DNA of 64,000 nt. Source: Lactococcus fujiensis JCM 16395 (GTDB lineage Bacteria; Bacillota; Bacilli; Lactobacillales; Streptococcaceae). Numbering within the stretch: position 1 is the first letter of the stretch; each line of letters begins with the position of its first letter. The notes under the pieces are model-generated. The model did not search any database, was not told where the DNA came from, and saw only the letters and a list, made by a program, of their open reading frames with translations. This document shows positions 43,757 through 52,962 of this stretch, piece by piece. Position numbers and translations under genes: made by a program. The DNA is taken from NCBI RefSeq assembly GCF_002441655.1, contig NZ_JXJU01000001.1, forward strand, positions 248,001-312,000, in the 5' to 3' direction.

Positions 43757-45677
43757 AATAGCGGTCATAATTGTCATATAAAATTTCTAAATCAGCAATG
43801 TCTTTAAGTAGCTGCTGACCAATATTTGTATCTCGGACCCGTTGTCTTGTTTCAACTTTATCGACGAGGCGCTTTACGGAAATCATATCTCGACTTTCTT
43901 TAACCGCTTCCTCAATTGAACTAAAAGGTTGATGTGCGGAAAGTTGCATACCGAAGCTATTGTAAAGAAGTGTATAACCTGCTATGCCTGTTTCTTTTTG
44001 ATAGGGCTTAGAAAACCCACCATCAATGACAATTAGTTTTCCGTCAGCTTTGATTGGGTTTTCTCCGTTTTTTTCTTTGATTGGGGTGTGCCCGTTGATT
44101 AAATGTCCCTCAGATGAAAGGCCAAAATTTTCCAAAATGTGACTGATGGTTGAACTTTTTTTCCGCAATGCATAATAGGCATTCTTTATTTCAGCATGCG
44201 TTTTTTTATCAGCGATGTAATAACGTTCAAAAGTTGTCATTGCTTTTTTTCCAAAAAGTGAAGAACATTCTCCGACCCACAGATACCAAAGCAAATCCGT
44301 TGCTAAATCATCTGGAACTTCTGGATGAAGAAAACTTTCGCGTACTTTTCGATCATAGAAATCGAGTAAAGCTTTGCCTGAGTATGCTTTTTCTTCTATT
44401 CGAAATGATTTAAAGTCTCCATTTTCGTGCAATGGAAGGCAGCCGTGGATGAGCAAATTTCCATTATAGCAAAGATACATTCCTCCTTTTTCTAGTAAAA
44501 ATTGAACATGTTTATGCAATTTTTCAGAAGTTTGAAAATTTGATAATAAGTGGTCTGTTAAATGAAGCTCTTCGAACGTAAGTTTTTCAGGTGCTTGAGG
44601 ATCAATTGTGGGCGCATTGAAATCAACTAAGGGATAGATTTGTTCTTTTATTTTGATGGTCTGATCTGAAAAATTAATGTGCTGTAGAATATCACGATCA
44701 TCGAGAATGAATTCAGGTCGCCGTGCAATCAGTTGGCTTTCAAGTTTAAATTGAAGTATTGCGGCTGCTTGTTGCAGTCGATTGAGCAGGTCCATTTCAT
44801 CTTGGGTGACGAATTTCCCCTCAACCAAGTGGGGTGCGAATGCTGCTAATGGTTCATAATATTTTTGAGCATATTCGATCAAGGGTCGCAAGTTGATACC
44901 ATAGGAATCTTCCAAAATATCAAGATTTCCATAGCGGGCTGATACTCTTAAGACATTCATCATTGCTAAAGGAGAGCCGGCAATCGTTGCCATCCAAACA
45001 ATGTCATGATTTCCCCATTGAATATCGACAGAAGGAAGGCCCATTAATCGATCGATAATTTTATCAGGAAAAGGGCCACGGTCATAAATGTCTCCAACCA
45101 CGTGCAAATGGTCAACGGTTAATCTTCGGATTGTATCAGCAAGTGCAATCATTAAATTTGAAAGTTGTCCTAATTGGAGTAATTTCTGGATGATCGACTC
45201 AAAATAATTTTTTTTGTCCGTTGAAAAGGCCTCTTCAATAAGGAGTTCTTCCAAAATATATCGAAATTGTTCAGGAAAAGCTTTACGTACTTTAGAACGA
45301 GTATATTTTTGACTGACATATTTGCATGCTTTTATGAGTTCAATAAGTTTTTCTTGACACCAGAGATCAAAGTCAAGTAAACAAAGGGTGTCTTTTTGAT
45401 AAGTCAATTTATCTTGAGGATAATAGATTAATGTTGATAAGTCAGAAATTCGTTCTCCCGAAAAATCTGGAAAACATTCTTTCAACTTTTCTTTTATTGA
45501 GCCAGAACCATTACGCAAAACATGGTTGAAAGCAGCATATTCGCCATGAATGTCACTCACAAAATGTTCTGTTGCTTTTGGGAGTTCACAAATTGCGCTT
45601 AGATTAATGATTTCAGTCAAGACTGCTTCACGATTTGAAAATTGTTTCTTTAATAAATGTAAGTATTTTTCGTCCAT
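43755..45677 (-). CDS. fbp: Fructose-1,6-bisphosphatase, class III
   Basis: 640 residues, the usual length. Metallophosphatase landmarks: VSDIHGEY near residue 42, HVVGDIYDRGPFPDKI near 195, WGNHDIVWMA near 220, and LINGHTPIKEKNGENP near 525. It hydrolyses fructose 1,6-bisphosphate in gluconeogenesis and cell-wall precursor supply. Divergent from the small gene at 45961. The ATG at 45677 follows AAGGAAAAAG on the minus strand. Confidence 0.95.
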   Translation of the reverse strand: MDEKYLHLLKKQFSNREAVLTEIINLSAICELPKATEHFVSDIHGEYAAFNHVLRNGSGSIKEKLKECFPDFSGERISDLSTLIYYPQDKLTYQKDTLCLLDFDLWCQEKLIELIKACKYVSQKYTRSKVRKAFPEQFRYILEELLIEEAFSTDKKNYFESIIQKLLQLGQLSNLMIALADTIRRLTVDHLHVVGDIYDRGPFPDKIIDRLMGLPSVDIQWGNHDIVWMATIAGSPLAMMNVLRVSARYGNLDILEDSYGINLRPLIEYAQKYYEPLAAFAPHLVEGKFVTQDEMDLLNRLQQAAAILQFKLESQLIARRPEFILDDRDILQHINFSDQTIKIKEQIYPLVDFNAPTIDPQAPEKLTFEELHLTDHLLSNFQTSEKLHKHVQFLLEKGGMYLCYNGNLLIHGCLPLHENGDFKSFRIEEKAYSGKALLDFYDRKVRESFLHPEVPDDLATDLLWYLWVGECSSLFGKKAMTTFERYYIADKKTHAEIKNAYYALRKKSSTISHILENFGLSSEGHLINGHTPIKEKNGENPIKADGKLIVIDGGFSKPYQKETGIAGYTLLYNSFGMQLSAHQPFSSIEEAVKESRDMISVKRLVDKVETRQRVRDTNIGQQLLKDIADLEILYDNYDRY

Positions 45678-45883
45678 CTTTTTCCTTTTTCAAATTTCTA
45701 TCATTAGCGGTACATTTTTAAATTATAGCACTTTATTGTCCTTGAATTATTAAATAAAGGTGTATTTATTAATATATAAACTATTAAATGTCTATCTAAT
45801 AACAACTTCTCTATTTTTAGTGTGATATTGTATCTAATTGATGCAAATGATTCAGCATTTGAAGGGGGTTCCGTTAATATATC

Positions 45884-45912
45884 TTGAAAGTGAGCCCTAA
45901 AAGTGCTAAAAT
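45884..45912 (+). promoter_or_regulatory. Promoter of the 40-residue basic protein gene
   Basis: TTGAAA (45884-45889), 17-base spacer, TAAAAT (45907-45912) preceded by TGC, an extended -10. This looks like a strong constitutive promoter. The rest of the 283-base spacer back to fbp is AT-rich with no further gene. Confidence 0.75.
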
Positions 45913-45960
45913 ATTGAAATGGATGTATTCGCACATGAATACAAATGAAAGGATATTAAG

Positions 45961-46083
45961 ATGTATAAATCACGTAAAGCTGGAAAACGTAACCGTAAAA
46001 GTGGTGGACACAAACACTTTGACAAAGTTGGCGTTAAAACTGTTGTAAAACCTGAAGTAGCTGAAAAAACAACTGAAAAATAA
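45961..46083 (+). CDS. Small very basic protein, 40 residues
   Basis: Too short for usual ORF cut-offs but well supported: a near-consensus promoter, AAAGGA 7 bases before the ATG at 45961, and an intrinsic terminator 17 bases after the stop make a complete one-gene unit. Sequence MYKSRKAGKRNRKSGGHKHF, then a Val/Lys/Glu tail. The Arg/Lys/Gly-rich start suits RNA or ribosome binding. I do not recognise the family. Confidence 0.7.
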   Translation: MYKSRKAGKRNRKSGGHKHFDKVGVKTVVKPEVAEKTTEK

Positions 46084-46099
46084 TAGTTTAAATTGAGAG

Positions 46100-46123
46100 A
46101 ACACCTACTGGTGTTTTTTTTTT
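46100..46123 (+). terminator. Intrinsic terminator of the small basic protein gene
   Basis: AACACC, loop TACT, GGTGTT, then a run of T. Confidence 0.85.
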
Positions 46124-46181
46124 ACAAAATTATATAAAATATATTATTTATTGGTCTATACTGTTATCTATTATGTATTTA

Positions 46182-46260
46182 TGTTAAAATAAAAAAATAG
46201 CGCTATCATTTCCATAAAACCCCATAAAAAGATGCACTAAACTTGGTGCATCTTTTATTT
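46182..46260 (+). ncRNA. Candidate small RNA (promoter plus terminator, no ORF)
   Basis: An extended -10 (TGT-TAAAAT, 46185-46190) is followed about 36 bases later by a strong hairpin AAAAGATGCAC (46227-46237) / GTGCATCTTTT (46246-46256) with a T tail. No ORF lies between, so a transcript of about 60 bases is possible. The -35 is weak and the terminator could simply back up the upstream one. Confidence 0.3.
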
Positions 46261-46306
46261 CATCTATTGCACTTTAACAAAGCCATAGATTTTGTATTTT
46301 TTTTAG

Positions 46307-46325
46307 GTAAAGCGTTTACTATAAT
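46307..46325 (+). promoter_or_regulatory. cre (CcpA) site on the promoter of the PRD-regulator operon
   Basis: GTAAAGCGTTTAC (46307-46319) is a near-perfect palindromic catabolite-responsive element directly abutting the TATAAT -10 (46320-46325). CcpA bound here would block transcription when preferred sugars are present. Confidence 0.75.
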
Positions 46326-46350
46326 AGAATTATCAAGTAGAAAGTATTAA

Positions 46351-48159
46351 ATGAAAACAAATTTAACTGTAAGACAAATTGAAATTGCTAAATTTTTATT
46401 GAATAACTCAAAGTATGTCACATCTAGTCTTTTATCACAAGAATTTGATGTCAGCGTAAGAACCATTAAAAATGAAATGCGTTTGATTAGTGACTGGGCA
46501 GTTGAACAAGGTGAGCAAATTACTTCACAAAGAGGAAAGGGGTACCGATTTTTAACAGAAAAATTACCAAAAGAAGAACTGATTCAAATTTTGAATTCGG
46601 AAGTGAGACAAAATTCGCCTCTTGATCATAAAATGCGAGCTAAACAGATGATCATTGACTTCTTTTCATCCTCAGGTCCCTTGACAAGTAATTATTTTGC
46701 TGATAAGTTTTTGGTTTCTCAAAATACAATTGTCAATGATCTGGTTATTCTGAAGAAGGAATTAAAAAAGCAAGGGCTTGAATTAGATAGCAGTCATTGG
46801 GGTTACTCGTTATCAGGGAGCGAATTGAAAATCCGCAATCTTGTTTCAGATTTATTGGAAGCTGAATTCACGAATTTCGACTTGAGCGCATTGCTCAATC
46901 ACCATGAATTTAAGAAAAATTTTAATCAGGTTTTATCCGTATTTAACAATGAATCCTTGAGTGAAATTTATCGTGTTATTATTCCCCAAATTACGAGGAG
47001 ACTTCCAGAAATCCAAGAAAATGAAAATTATTTATCATTGTCTTTGGTGATAAGAATTTGTTTATCTTGCCAAAGATTAAAAAATTACTGTTCAGTCGGA
47101 ACGACCCCTGTGCATGAAAAAGTTGAAGAAACAATAGTTTCGAGTATTTTAAATGACATCTACGATTTGTTTGGGTTGGCCAAATTTGAAGAGGAATTTA
47201 ACTATATCCTCTCTGAACAAAAATTAAGCACAAAAATTAATGCACGGATACTTACCAAAAAAGTGATTCAGCAAGTCAGCGAAGAGATGAATGAAAATTT
47301 CGACGAGGATAGTTTACTATTTCAAAATTTATACACTCATTTTTCAATGCGATTTTCAAAGGATCATTTATACCTCAATGAATATAATCCATTTGAAATT
47401 GATATTAAATCCAAGAATGACCAACTTTTCAGGGAAATAAAAATTGCCCTTGACAATAATTTGCCTGATGAAATTAGATTTGATGATTCTTTTATTGCTT
47501 ATGTTGCACTTCATTTTCTTACATCGATTGAACGGAAAAATCAATTGGGAAGAAAAATCAATGTCCTTTATGTCTGTTCTACCGGTGTGGGTGTTTCATC
47601 ATTTATTGAGCAAAAAATATCCAAAGAAGTTGACCATATTCGGATCATTGGATTTGCTTCTGTATTAAATTCAAGAAAATATATCGATTTGCTAAATCCT
47701 GACTTGGTTATCAGTATTTTTCCAATCAACAATGTCACGACACCTGTGATTGAGGTGAAAACATTTTTATCCGAGATTGACCTTCAAAGGATTCAATCCC
47801 AAGTTAATTTTTTACTTGACGCAGGTCTTGGTTCAGTGGAACGGTCAAATGAAATGAATACAGGGACCTCTAAGGCTTTAGTTTGTGAGCAAAGTCGAGA
47901 TGTTCTTATTAAAGGTTATATGGTATACGAAGCTTTTATCAATCAATTTGAAAAAATGATTAGTGAAGATTTTAAAGAAAGTATTTTATTACATATTCTC
48001 CTTATGACGCATCGTATTATGTTTAATCAACAGTATCAAGATATCATTGAAGATCTTGAACGAACGAAATTAAAAAATATTATTAAATCATTATGCAATG
48101 ATAATGAATTAGAAATAAATGATTCCGAAATAATTGCATTAATGCGGTATTTGGAATAA
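46351..48159 (+). CDS. BglG-family PRD transcriptional regulator with EIIB-like domain
   Basis: 602 residues. Two N-terminal helix-turn-helix regions (VTSSLLSQEFDVSVRTIKNE; NYFADKFLVSQNTIVNDL), a PRD-like middle part (about residues 180-400), an EIIB-like domain with INVLYVCSTGVGVSSF (phosphorylatable Cys), and a C-terminal helical PRD-like part. It binds DNA and is switched by PTS phosphorylation. It precedes and should activate the catabolic operon that starts 18 bases later. RBS AGAAAG before the ATG at 46351. Expression is under cre control. Confidence 0.85.
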   Translation: MKTNLTVRQIEIAKFLLNNSKYVTSSLLSQEFDVSVRTIKNEMRLISDWAVEQGEQITSQRGKGYRFLTEKLPKEELIQILNSEVRQNSPLDHKMRAKQMIIDFFSSSGPLTSNYFADKFLVSQNTIVNDLVILKKELKKQGLELDSSHWGYSLSGSELKIRNLVSDLLEAEFTNFDLSALLNHHEFKKNFNQVLSVFNNESLSEIYRVIIPQITRRLPEIQENENYLSLSLVIRICLSCQRLKNYCSVGTTPVHEKVEETIVSSILNDIYDLFGLAKFEEEFNYILSEQKLSTKINARILTKKVIQQVSEEMNENFDEDSLLFQNLYTHFSMRFSKDHLYLNEYNPFEIDIKSKNDQLFREIKIALDNNLPDEIRFDDSFIAYVALHFLTSIERKNQLGRKINVLYVCSTGVGVSSFIEQKISKEVDHIRIIGFASVLNSRKYIDLLNPDLVISIFPINNVTTPVIEVKTFLSEIDLQRIQSQVNFLLDAGLGSVERSNEMNTGTSKALVCEQSRDVLIKGYMVYEAFINQFEKMISEDFKESILLHILLMTHRIMFNQQYQDIIEDLERTKLKNIIKSLCNDNELEINDSEIIALMRYLE

Positions 48160-48177
48160 AGCTCGAAAGGAGTGAGT

Positions 48178-48519
48178 GTGCCAGATTTACAAAAATTAAT
48201 CGATGAACAGTGTCTTAAAAGTCAACATCCTGAGGAATTCAAAACATTGGTTACAGCAATTAACAATGAATTGAACAACGATGGACTGGAGCCAAGCGAG
48301 ATTCAATGGGTGATTTTATTGAATCATGTTGATGAAATGTTGACGCGAAATCACAATGAAGAATATTTACCAGAAATGGAAGCGACCTTGTTTGCTGAAT
48401 TGACGGATAAATCACTGGAAATGGCCGTTAATATTATCAAAAGTAACCAAAAATTGGCTGAAAATGAGAAATATTTATTAGCAGTACATATGGAAAATAT
48501 TTTAGGAAATATAAATTAA
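48178..48519 (+). CDS. PRD-domain small protein
   Basis: 113 residues from GTG at 48178 (reading MPDLQKLIDE), preferred over GTG at 48172 because AAAGGAG (48166-48172) overlaps the latter. All-helical with EIQWVILLNHVDEMLTRN and EKYLLAVHMENIL, a single PRD-like unit without a DNA-binding domain. This type of protein often accompanies the SFCGS/DUF431x cluster and may receive or relay phosphate to control the regulator upstream. Confidence 0.7.
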   Translation: MPDLQKLIDEQCLKSQHPEEFKTLVTAINNELNNDGLEPSEIQWVILLNHVDEMLTRNHNEEYLPEMEATLFAELTDKSLEMAVNIIKSNQKLAENEKYLLAVHMENILGNIN

Positions 48520-48529
48520 GGAGAAAATC

Positions 48530-48886
48530 ATGGTAAAAGTTGTAATTGGAGACAGAATGGGCAAAGGGCAAAATATTGCTAAGGGAATCGAAGCTGCAGG
48601 CGGTGTTGCGATTGTTATTCCAGGAATGGCAGCAGATATGCGTCTTGGTGACGTAATGAATCGTGAGCAAGCGGAGCTTGGACTTTCATTTTGTGGTTCA
48701 GGAGGTGCTGGTGCGTTGACAGCTGCCAACAAATATAAGTATACCGAACGCCACGGGATGAGGTCAGTCCAAGAGGGAATTACTGCGATCAATGATGGAA
48801 TTAAAGTTTTAGGCTTTGGTTTCATGGATACAGAAGAATTAGGGCGTTCTCTTGTTGAGGCATATAACAAGAAGTTTGGAGTTTAA
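48530..48886 (+). CDS. Glycine-rich SFCGS family protein (EIIB-like)
   Basis: 118 residues with the naming motif LSFCGSGGAGALTAANKYKY near residue 56 and the opening KVVIGDRMGKGQNIAKGI. The Cys in SFCGS sits where a PTS EIIB phosphocysteine would. Gene-family knowledge: always beside DUF4310-4312 genes. AAGGAG before the ATG; the next gene starts 2 bases after the stop. Likely the cytoplasmic phosphocarrier of an unusual transporter; this is inference. Confidence 0.8.
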   Translation: MVKVVIGDRMGKGQNIAKGIEAAGGVAIVIPGMAADMRLGDVMNREQAELGLSFCGSGGAGALTAANKYKYTERHGMRSVQEGITAINDGIKVLGFGFMDTEELGRSLVEAYNKKFGV

Positions 48887-48888
48887 AA

Positions 48889-49230
48889 ATGATAAAAACT
48901 GTTGAAAAAGTAATTGTTTCAGGGACAGGAAAATCGAAAAATGAAGCGTTTGCAGCAGCTTTGAATCAAATTCAGACGGAAATTTTGAAGAACACAAACG
49001 ATGTTATTCTACGAATTGAGCCTGAAGAAATAAAGATTATCAAAGCAGAAGAAAAAGTATGGCGTGAGAAATTTTTATTTTTCTTCTTCCCTAGAACACG
49101 TTCTGAATTTTCAATTAAACTGGAAGCTCAAGTTCAATGCGCTCGACTTTTGCTCAATGATATTGAATTTGAAATTAACAATGAAAATCCAGAAGGAATA
49201 AAAATTCCTTTGATCAATAAAACAATTTAA
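48889..49230 (+). CDS. DUF4312 family protein
   Basis: 113 residues: a dodecin-like opening EKVIVSGTGKSKNEAFAAAL with alternating strands, then KVWREKFLFFFFPRTRSEFS. Matches DUF4312, found only with SFCGS, DUF4311 and DUF4310. Probably a cytoplasmic subunit of the transporter. Spacing of 2 and 13 bases to its neighbours shows operon membership. Confidence 0.8.
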   Translation: MIKTVEKVIVSGTGKSKNEAFAAALNQIQTEILKNTNDVILRIEPEEIKIIKAEEKVWREKFLFFFFPRTRSEFSIKLEAQVQCARLLLNDIEFEINNENPEGIKIPLINKTI

Positions 49231-49243
49231 GAAAGGTAAAATA

Positions 49244-50020
49244 ATGAATTTTATCGTAATTATTGAATCCATAATTATAGGTGGATTGATGGGCTTCTCT
49301 GCTGGTATGGGGGCTTCAAGAATGTTTAATGCCCCTACTGTTCAAGCACTCGGTGCATTTCGTACGCTTGGTGAAATGAATGCCTGTGAAGGTGATGCCG
49401 CGTCACATTTTTCTTTTGGACTCGGTTTCTTCTTCAATGCATGGGCATCAACGGTTGCTGCTGGAGCCTTTACTCAAGATGTCACGCACCGTGTTTTGCC
49501 AAACTGGGCAGCAGCATCTTTGCTTGTGCGCAATAAAAATTTCAAACAAACGGTTGAGAATCCTAAAAAAATGGCCATTGCAGGGGCAATCATTGGAATT
49601 ATCGTTGTTACATTCTTGAATGTGACAACAACTGCGATCCCGTCAAGTCTTAAAGTAGCTGCAGTCGCTGTTTTAGTGCCAGCAGCAACGATCTTGATTA
49701 ATACGGTAATGCCAATAATTTTCTGGTTGGCTGCTTTAGATGCTGGAAAGCGGACAGGTTTCTGGGCTACACTTTTTGGTGGTTTGGCTCAACTTGTGAT
49801 GGGAAATGCAGTGCCAGGTGTTGTTCTTGGAATTTTGATTGGTAAAGGGGTCGACGAACTTGGTTGGACACGTTTGACCAAAATTATGATGACCGCAATC
49901 ATTTTGCTCTTTGTCCTTAGTAGCTTCTTCCGCGGAATGGATTTAACTGCATTGGAACAATTCAAATTGCAGGCGCCAGAATGGCTTAAAAATATGCACG
50001 AAATGGTGACAGGAAAATAG
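49244..50020 (+). CDS. DUF4311 family membrane protein
   Basis: 258 residues, six to seven membrane segments, Gly/Ala-rich. GFSAGMGASRMFNAPTVQAL near the start and LNACEGDAASHFSFGLGF-like text (MNACEGDAASHFSFG) mark DUF4311. With DUF4310 it likely forms the membrane channel of an EIIC/EIID-like permease. RBS AAGAAAGG before the ATG. Confidence 0.85.
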   Translation: MNFIVIIESIIIGGLMGFSAGMGASRMFNAPTVQALGAFRTLGEMNACEGDAASHFSFGLGFFFNAWASTVAAGAFTQDVTHRVLPNWAAASLLVRNKNFKQTVENPKKMAIAGAIIGIIVVTFLNVTTTAIPSSLKVAAVAVLVPAATILINTVMPIIFWLAALDAGKRTGFWATLFGGLAQLVMGNAVPGVVLGILIGKGVDELGWTRLTKIMMTAIILLFVLSSFFRGMDLTALEQFKLQAPEWLKNMHEMVTGK

Positions 50021-50032
50021 GAGACATTATTC

Positions 50033-50725
50033 ATGGAACAAGCAACGCAAATCAATGATTCGCTCGATATTGAGCAAATGAAAGAAAAAAGTTTTTGGTA
50101 CGCAGATTGGTCATTTCCAATTATGACAGGTTTGATGGCTGCAGCTGTTTTTGCAGGGACGTCAATGTATATTACTTACGGAACAGGTGCGTTTAATGAA
50201 GTTGCCTTTGTTTCAATGCTAAAAGCTGGACTTGAAGGTGGATCATACGGTCCTGTGGCAGCATTTGGAGCAAGTTTCCTTTTTGCTCGAATTCTTGAAG
50301 GTTCTCTTGTCGGAATTCTTGATTTAGGAGGTTCAATTTTAACTGGTGTCGGCTTAGGAATTCCTGGGATTTTATTGGCAGCGAAAATTGATGCCCCTGT
50401 GAAAAATTTCTGGTTGGCTTTGCCTACCGGTTTGGGAATTGGTCTTTTAATAGGAGCAATCATCATCGGAATCCGAAAAGTGACGATTAACGGCAAAGGG
50501 GCTCAATCGACTTTTGGTGCAGATATTATGATGGGTGCCGGAAATTCATCAGGTCGATTCCTCGGTCCCCTCATCATTCTTAGTGCTGGTTTAGCTTCGA
50601 TTCCAATTGGAATTGGTGCAGTCATTGGTGCTTTAATCTTTTACGTATGGAAAAAACCAATTGCAGGTGGTGCAATTCTCGGAGCAATGATTATGGGAGC
50701 CTTATTCCCAGTTACGCTTGGTTAA
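50033..50725 (+). CDS. DUF4310 family membrane protein
   Basis: 230 residues with about six Gly-rich hydrophobic segments. The opening region KSFWYADWSFPIMTGLMAAA and LVGILDLGGSILTGVGLGIP fit DUF4310. Partner of the DUF4311 protein just upstream (12-base gap). Substrate unknown; downstream enzymes point to an amino-sugar acid or its N-acyl form. Confidence 0.85.
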   Translation: MEQATQINDSLDIEQMKEKSFWYADWSFPIMTGLMAAAVFAGTSMYITYGTGAFNEVAFVSMLKAGLEGGSYGPVAAFGASFLFARILEGSLVGILDLGGSILTGVGLGIPGILLAAKIDAPVKNFWLALPTGLGIGLLIGAIIIGIRKVTINGKGAQSTFGADIMMGAGNSSGRFLGPLIILSAGLASIPIGIGAVIGALIFYVWKKPIAGGAILGAMIMGALFPVTLG

Positions 50726-50742
50726 AGAAAGTCAGGTATGAA

Positions 50743-51867
50743 ATGGATGATATAGTAATTCTAAATGCTAAAACGGTGAATCATGAGACAATTGAGCTCG
50801 CGATTTCTGAAGGTAAAATTTCTTTTGTTGGAAATCATTATGAAGGTCAAGCAAAAAAAGAGGTTGATGCAAAAGGAGCATTTTTATCAGCAGGTTGGAT
50901 TGATTCACACGTGCATTGTTTCCAAGACTTAGATTTATATTATGATTATCCCGATCAAATTGGTGTTACAAAAGGTGTGACGACCGTAATTGATGCAGGA
51001 TCAACAGGTGAAAATACAATTAAAGACTTTTACAAATTAGCGAAAGAGGCTGAGACAAATGTCTATGCTTTGATGAATATTTCAAAAGAAGGAATTATTC
51101 GGCAAGATGAACTCGCGGATTTAAGAAAAGTCAATGAAATCCTAAATTTGGCAAGAATCCATGAGATGAAAAACTTTATTGTCGGCTTGAAAGTTAGGAT
51201 GAGCAAGTCGGTCATCGGTGACAACGGGATTACGCCATTGAAAATGGCTAAGGAGCTTCAGCAAAGAGCAGAGCTTCCGCTCATGATTCATATTGGGTCA
51301 AATCCTCCAGAATTAAACGAAATTTTTAATGAATTAGATGCAGGTGATGTGGTAACACATTGCTTCAATGGTAAATCTAATGGCATCCTTGGCGATGATG
51401 GTAAAGTAAAAGCTTTTGCTAAAGCCGCTTATGAAAGAGGTGTTCGTTTTGATATTGGTCATGGCACTGACAGTTTTAATTTTGCTGTGGCGCGTGAAGC
51501 TTTCAATGAAAATATCAAATGTCACACGGTCAGTACTGACACCTATATTCGAAATCGAAAAAATGGACCAGTTTATGATTTAGCAACAACACTGACTAAA
51601 TTACTTCATATTGGTTATCCTTTAGAAGAATTGATACCGATGGTTACGGAGGTTCCAGCGCAGACATGGGGCTTTAAAAATAAAGGAAAATTAGAAGTCG
51701 GAGCAGACGGTGACATTAGTTTATTTAAATTAGTGAATGAGGAAGTTCACCTCGTTGATTCAAATGGCAATGTTGAGGTGACAAACGAAGCGATAATTCC
51801 TGTTGGATGCACAGTCGCTGGAAAATATTTCACGAGTTTCACTGAGAGAGAAGGATTGAAAAAATAA
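50743..51867 (+). CDS. Amidohydrolase/deacetylase family metalloenzyme
   Basis: 374 residues from the ATG at 50743; upstream in-frame ATGs lie in the DUF4310 gene. Metal-binding GWIDSHVHCF near residue 57-66, carboxylated-Lys region FIVGLKVRMSKS, His in LMIHIGSNPPE and VVTHCFNG, final Asp-type FDIGHGTDSFNF. A dihydroorotase-like amidohydrolase, probably deacylating the imported substrate before the lyase step. Ribosome site weak (AGG). The stop overlaps the next start by 1 base. Confidence 0.82.
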   Translation: MDDIVILNAKTVNHETIELAISEGKISFVGNHYEGQAKKEVDAKGAFLSAGWIDSHVHCFQDLDLYYDYPDQIGVTKGVTTVIDAGSTGENTIKDFYKLAKEAETNVYALMNISKEGIIRQDELADLRKVNEILNLARIHEMKNFIVGLKVRMSKSVIGDNGITPLKMAKELQQRAELPLMIHIGSNPPELNEIFNELDAGDVVTHCFNGKSNGILGDDGKVKAFAKAAYERGVRFDIGHGTDSFNFAVAREAFNENIKCHTVSTDTYIRNRKNGPVYDLATTLTKLLHIGYPLEELIPMVTEVPAQTWGFKNKGKLEVGADGDISLFKLVNEEVHLVDSNGNVEVTNEAIIPVGCTVAGKYFTSFTEREGLKK

Positions 51868-52961
51868 TGACCATTCACAATAAATTTAAACTGCAAAATG
51901 TGATTAATGCATCTGAAAAAATGACCATCTTGGGTGTCTCAAGAATCAGTGATTCAGTTGCTGCGGCTCAAAAAGAAGCAGGGCAAAGTTTTTTCGTCAT
52001 GGAGGAACTTACGAAAGCGACGGGTCATTACCTTGCCGATTTAATTGGAGCGGAAAATGCAACAGTTTTATCTAGCGCAAGTGCTGGAATTGCTCAATCA
52101 ACGGCAGCCATCATTGGTAAAGGTGACTTATATCATGTCTACCATCCATTTACTGATCGCATCACAAAACGTGAGATTGTTATTCCAAAAGGACACAATG
52201 TTGATTATGGAACGGGTGTTCAAGTCATGGTCGAATTAGGTGGTGGTAAAGTCATTGAAGCAGGTTGGGCAAATAAATGCACGCAAGCAGATGTCGAAAT
52301 GGAAATCACTGAAAACACAGCGGCTCTCCTTTATATTAAGAGCCATCACGCTGTTCAAAAAAGTATCCTTTCCGTAAGTGAGATGGTAGAAGTAGCGAAA
52401 CGAAATAAGCTCCCTTTGATTGTTGATGCGGCTGCTGAAGAAGATTTGAAAAAGTTTTATCAAATGGGAGCTGATTTAGTAATCTACTCAGGTGCCAAAG
52501 CAATCGAAGCACCATCGTCTGCTTTGCTACTCGGTAAAGACCAATTTATCAAATGGGTTCAGTTGCAAAGTAAAGGCATTGGACGCTCAATGAAAATTGG
52601 GAAAGATAATATTGTTGGACTCGTAACTGCGATCGAAGAATACGTGAAAAATGGGCTTGAAAGTAAAGAGAGCCAAGAAAATAGATTACAACCATTCATT
52701 CAGGGCTTAAACGAAATTGAAGGGATCAAAGCGACTGAAGTGCAAGACAGTGCAGGCCGTGAAATCTACAGGGCCAGTGTTCGTGTCAGTTCTGATCGAA
52801 AAAATGCCTTAGACCTTATTCAAGACCTCAAAAATGGTGAAACAGCTGTATACACGAGAGAATATCAAGCCAATAATGGCATTATTGAATTTGACGTTCG
52901 CTCTGTCAGTACTGATGAGCTTCATCAAATCATCAGCAAAATTAGAAAGATAATGGAATAA
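51867..52961 (+). CDS. DgaE-like PLP-dependent ammonia-lyase
   Basis: 364 residues, SelA-like fold-type I. PLP lysine in VIYSGAKAIEAPSSALLLG near residue 212-218, with LIVDAAAEEDLKKF before it. In Salmonella the homologue DgaE converts D-glucosaminate 6-phosphate to 2-keto-3-deoxygluconate 6-phosphate and ammonia. Start overlaps the amidohydrolase stop (TAATG); the aldolase follows after 1 base. The same two-step chemistry is implied here. Confidence 0.82.
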   Translation: MTIHNKFKLQNVINASEKMTILGVSRISDSVAAAQKEAGQSFFVMEELTKATGHYLADLIGAENATVLSSASAGIAQSTAAIIGKGDLYHVYHPFTDRITKREIVIPKGHNVDYGTGVQVMVELGGGKVIEAGWANKCTQADVEMEITENTAALLYIKSHHAVQKSILSVSEMVEVAKRNKLPLIVDAAAEEDLKKFYQMGADLVIYSGAKAIEAPSSALLLGKDQFIKWVQLQSKGIGRSMKIGKDNIVGLVTAIEEYVKNGLESKESQENRLQPFIQGLNEIEGIKATEVQDSAGREIYRASVRVSSDRKNALDLIQDLKNGETAVYTREYQANNGIIEFDVRSVSTDELHQIISKIRKIME

Positions 52962-52962
52962 A

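Noticed and set aside
50176-50496. Minus-strand ORF inside the DUF4310 gene
   Set aside because: A shadow of the real gene with Pro/Lys-rich, non-protein-like composition and no ribosome site.
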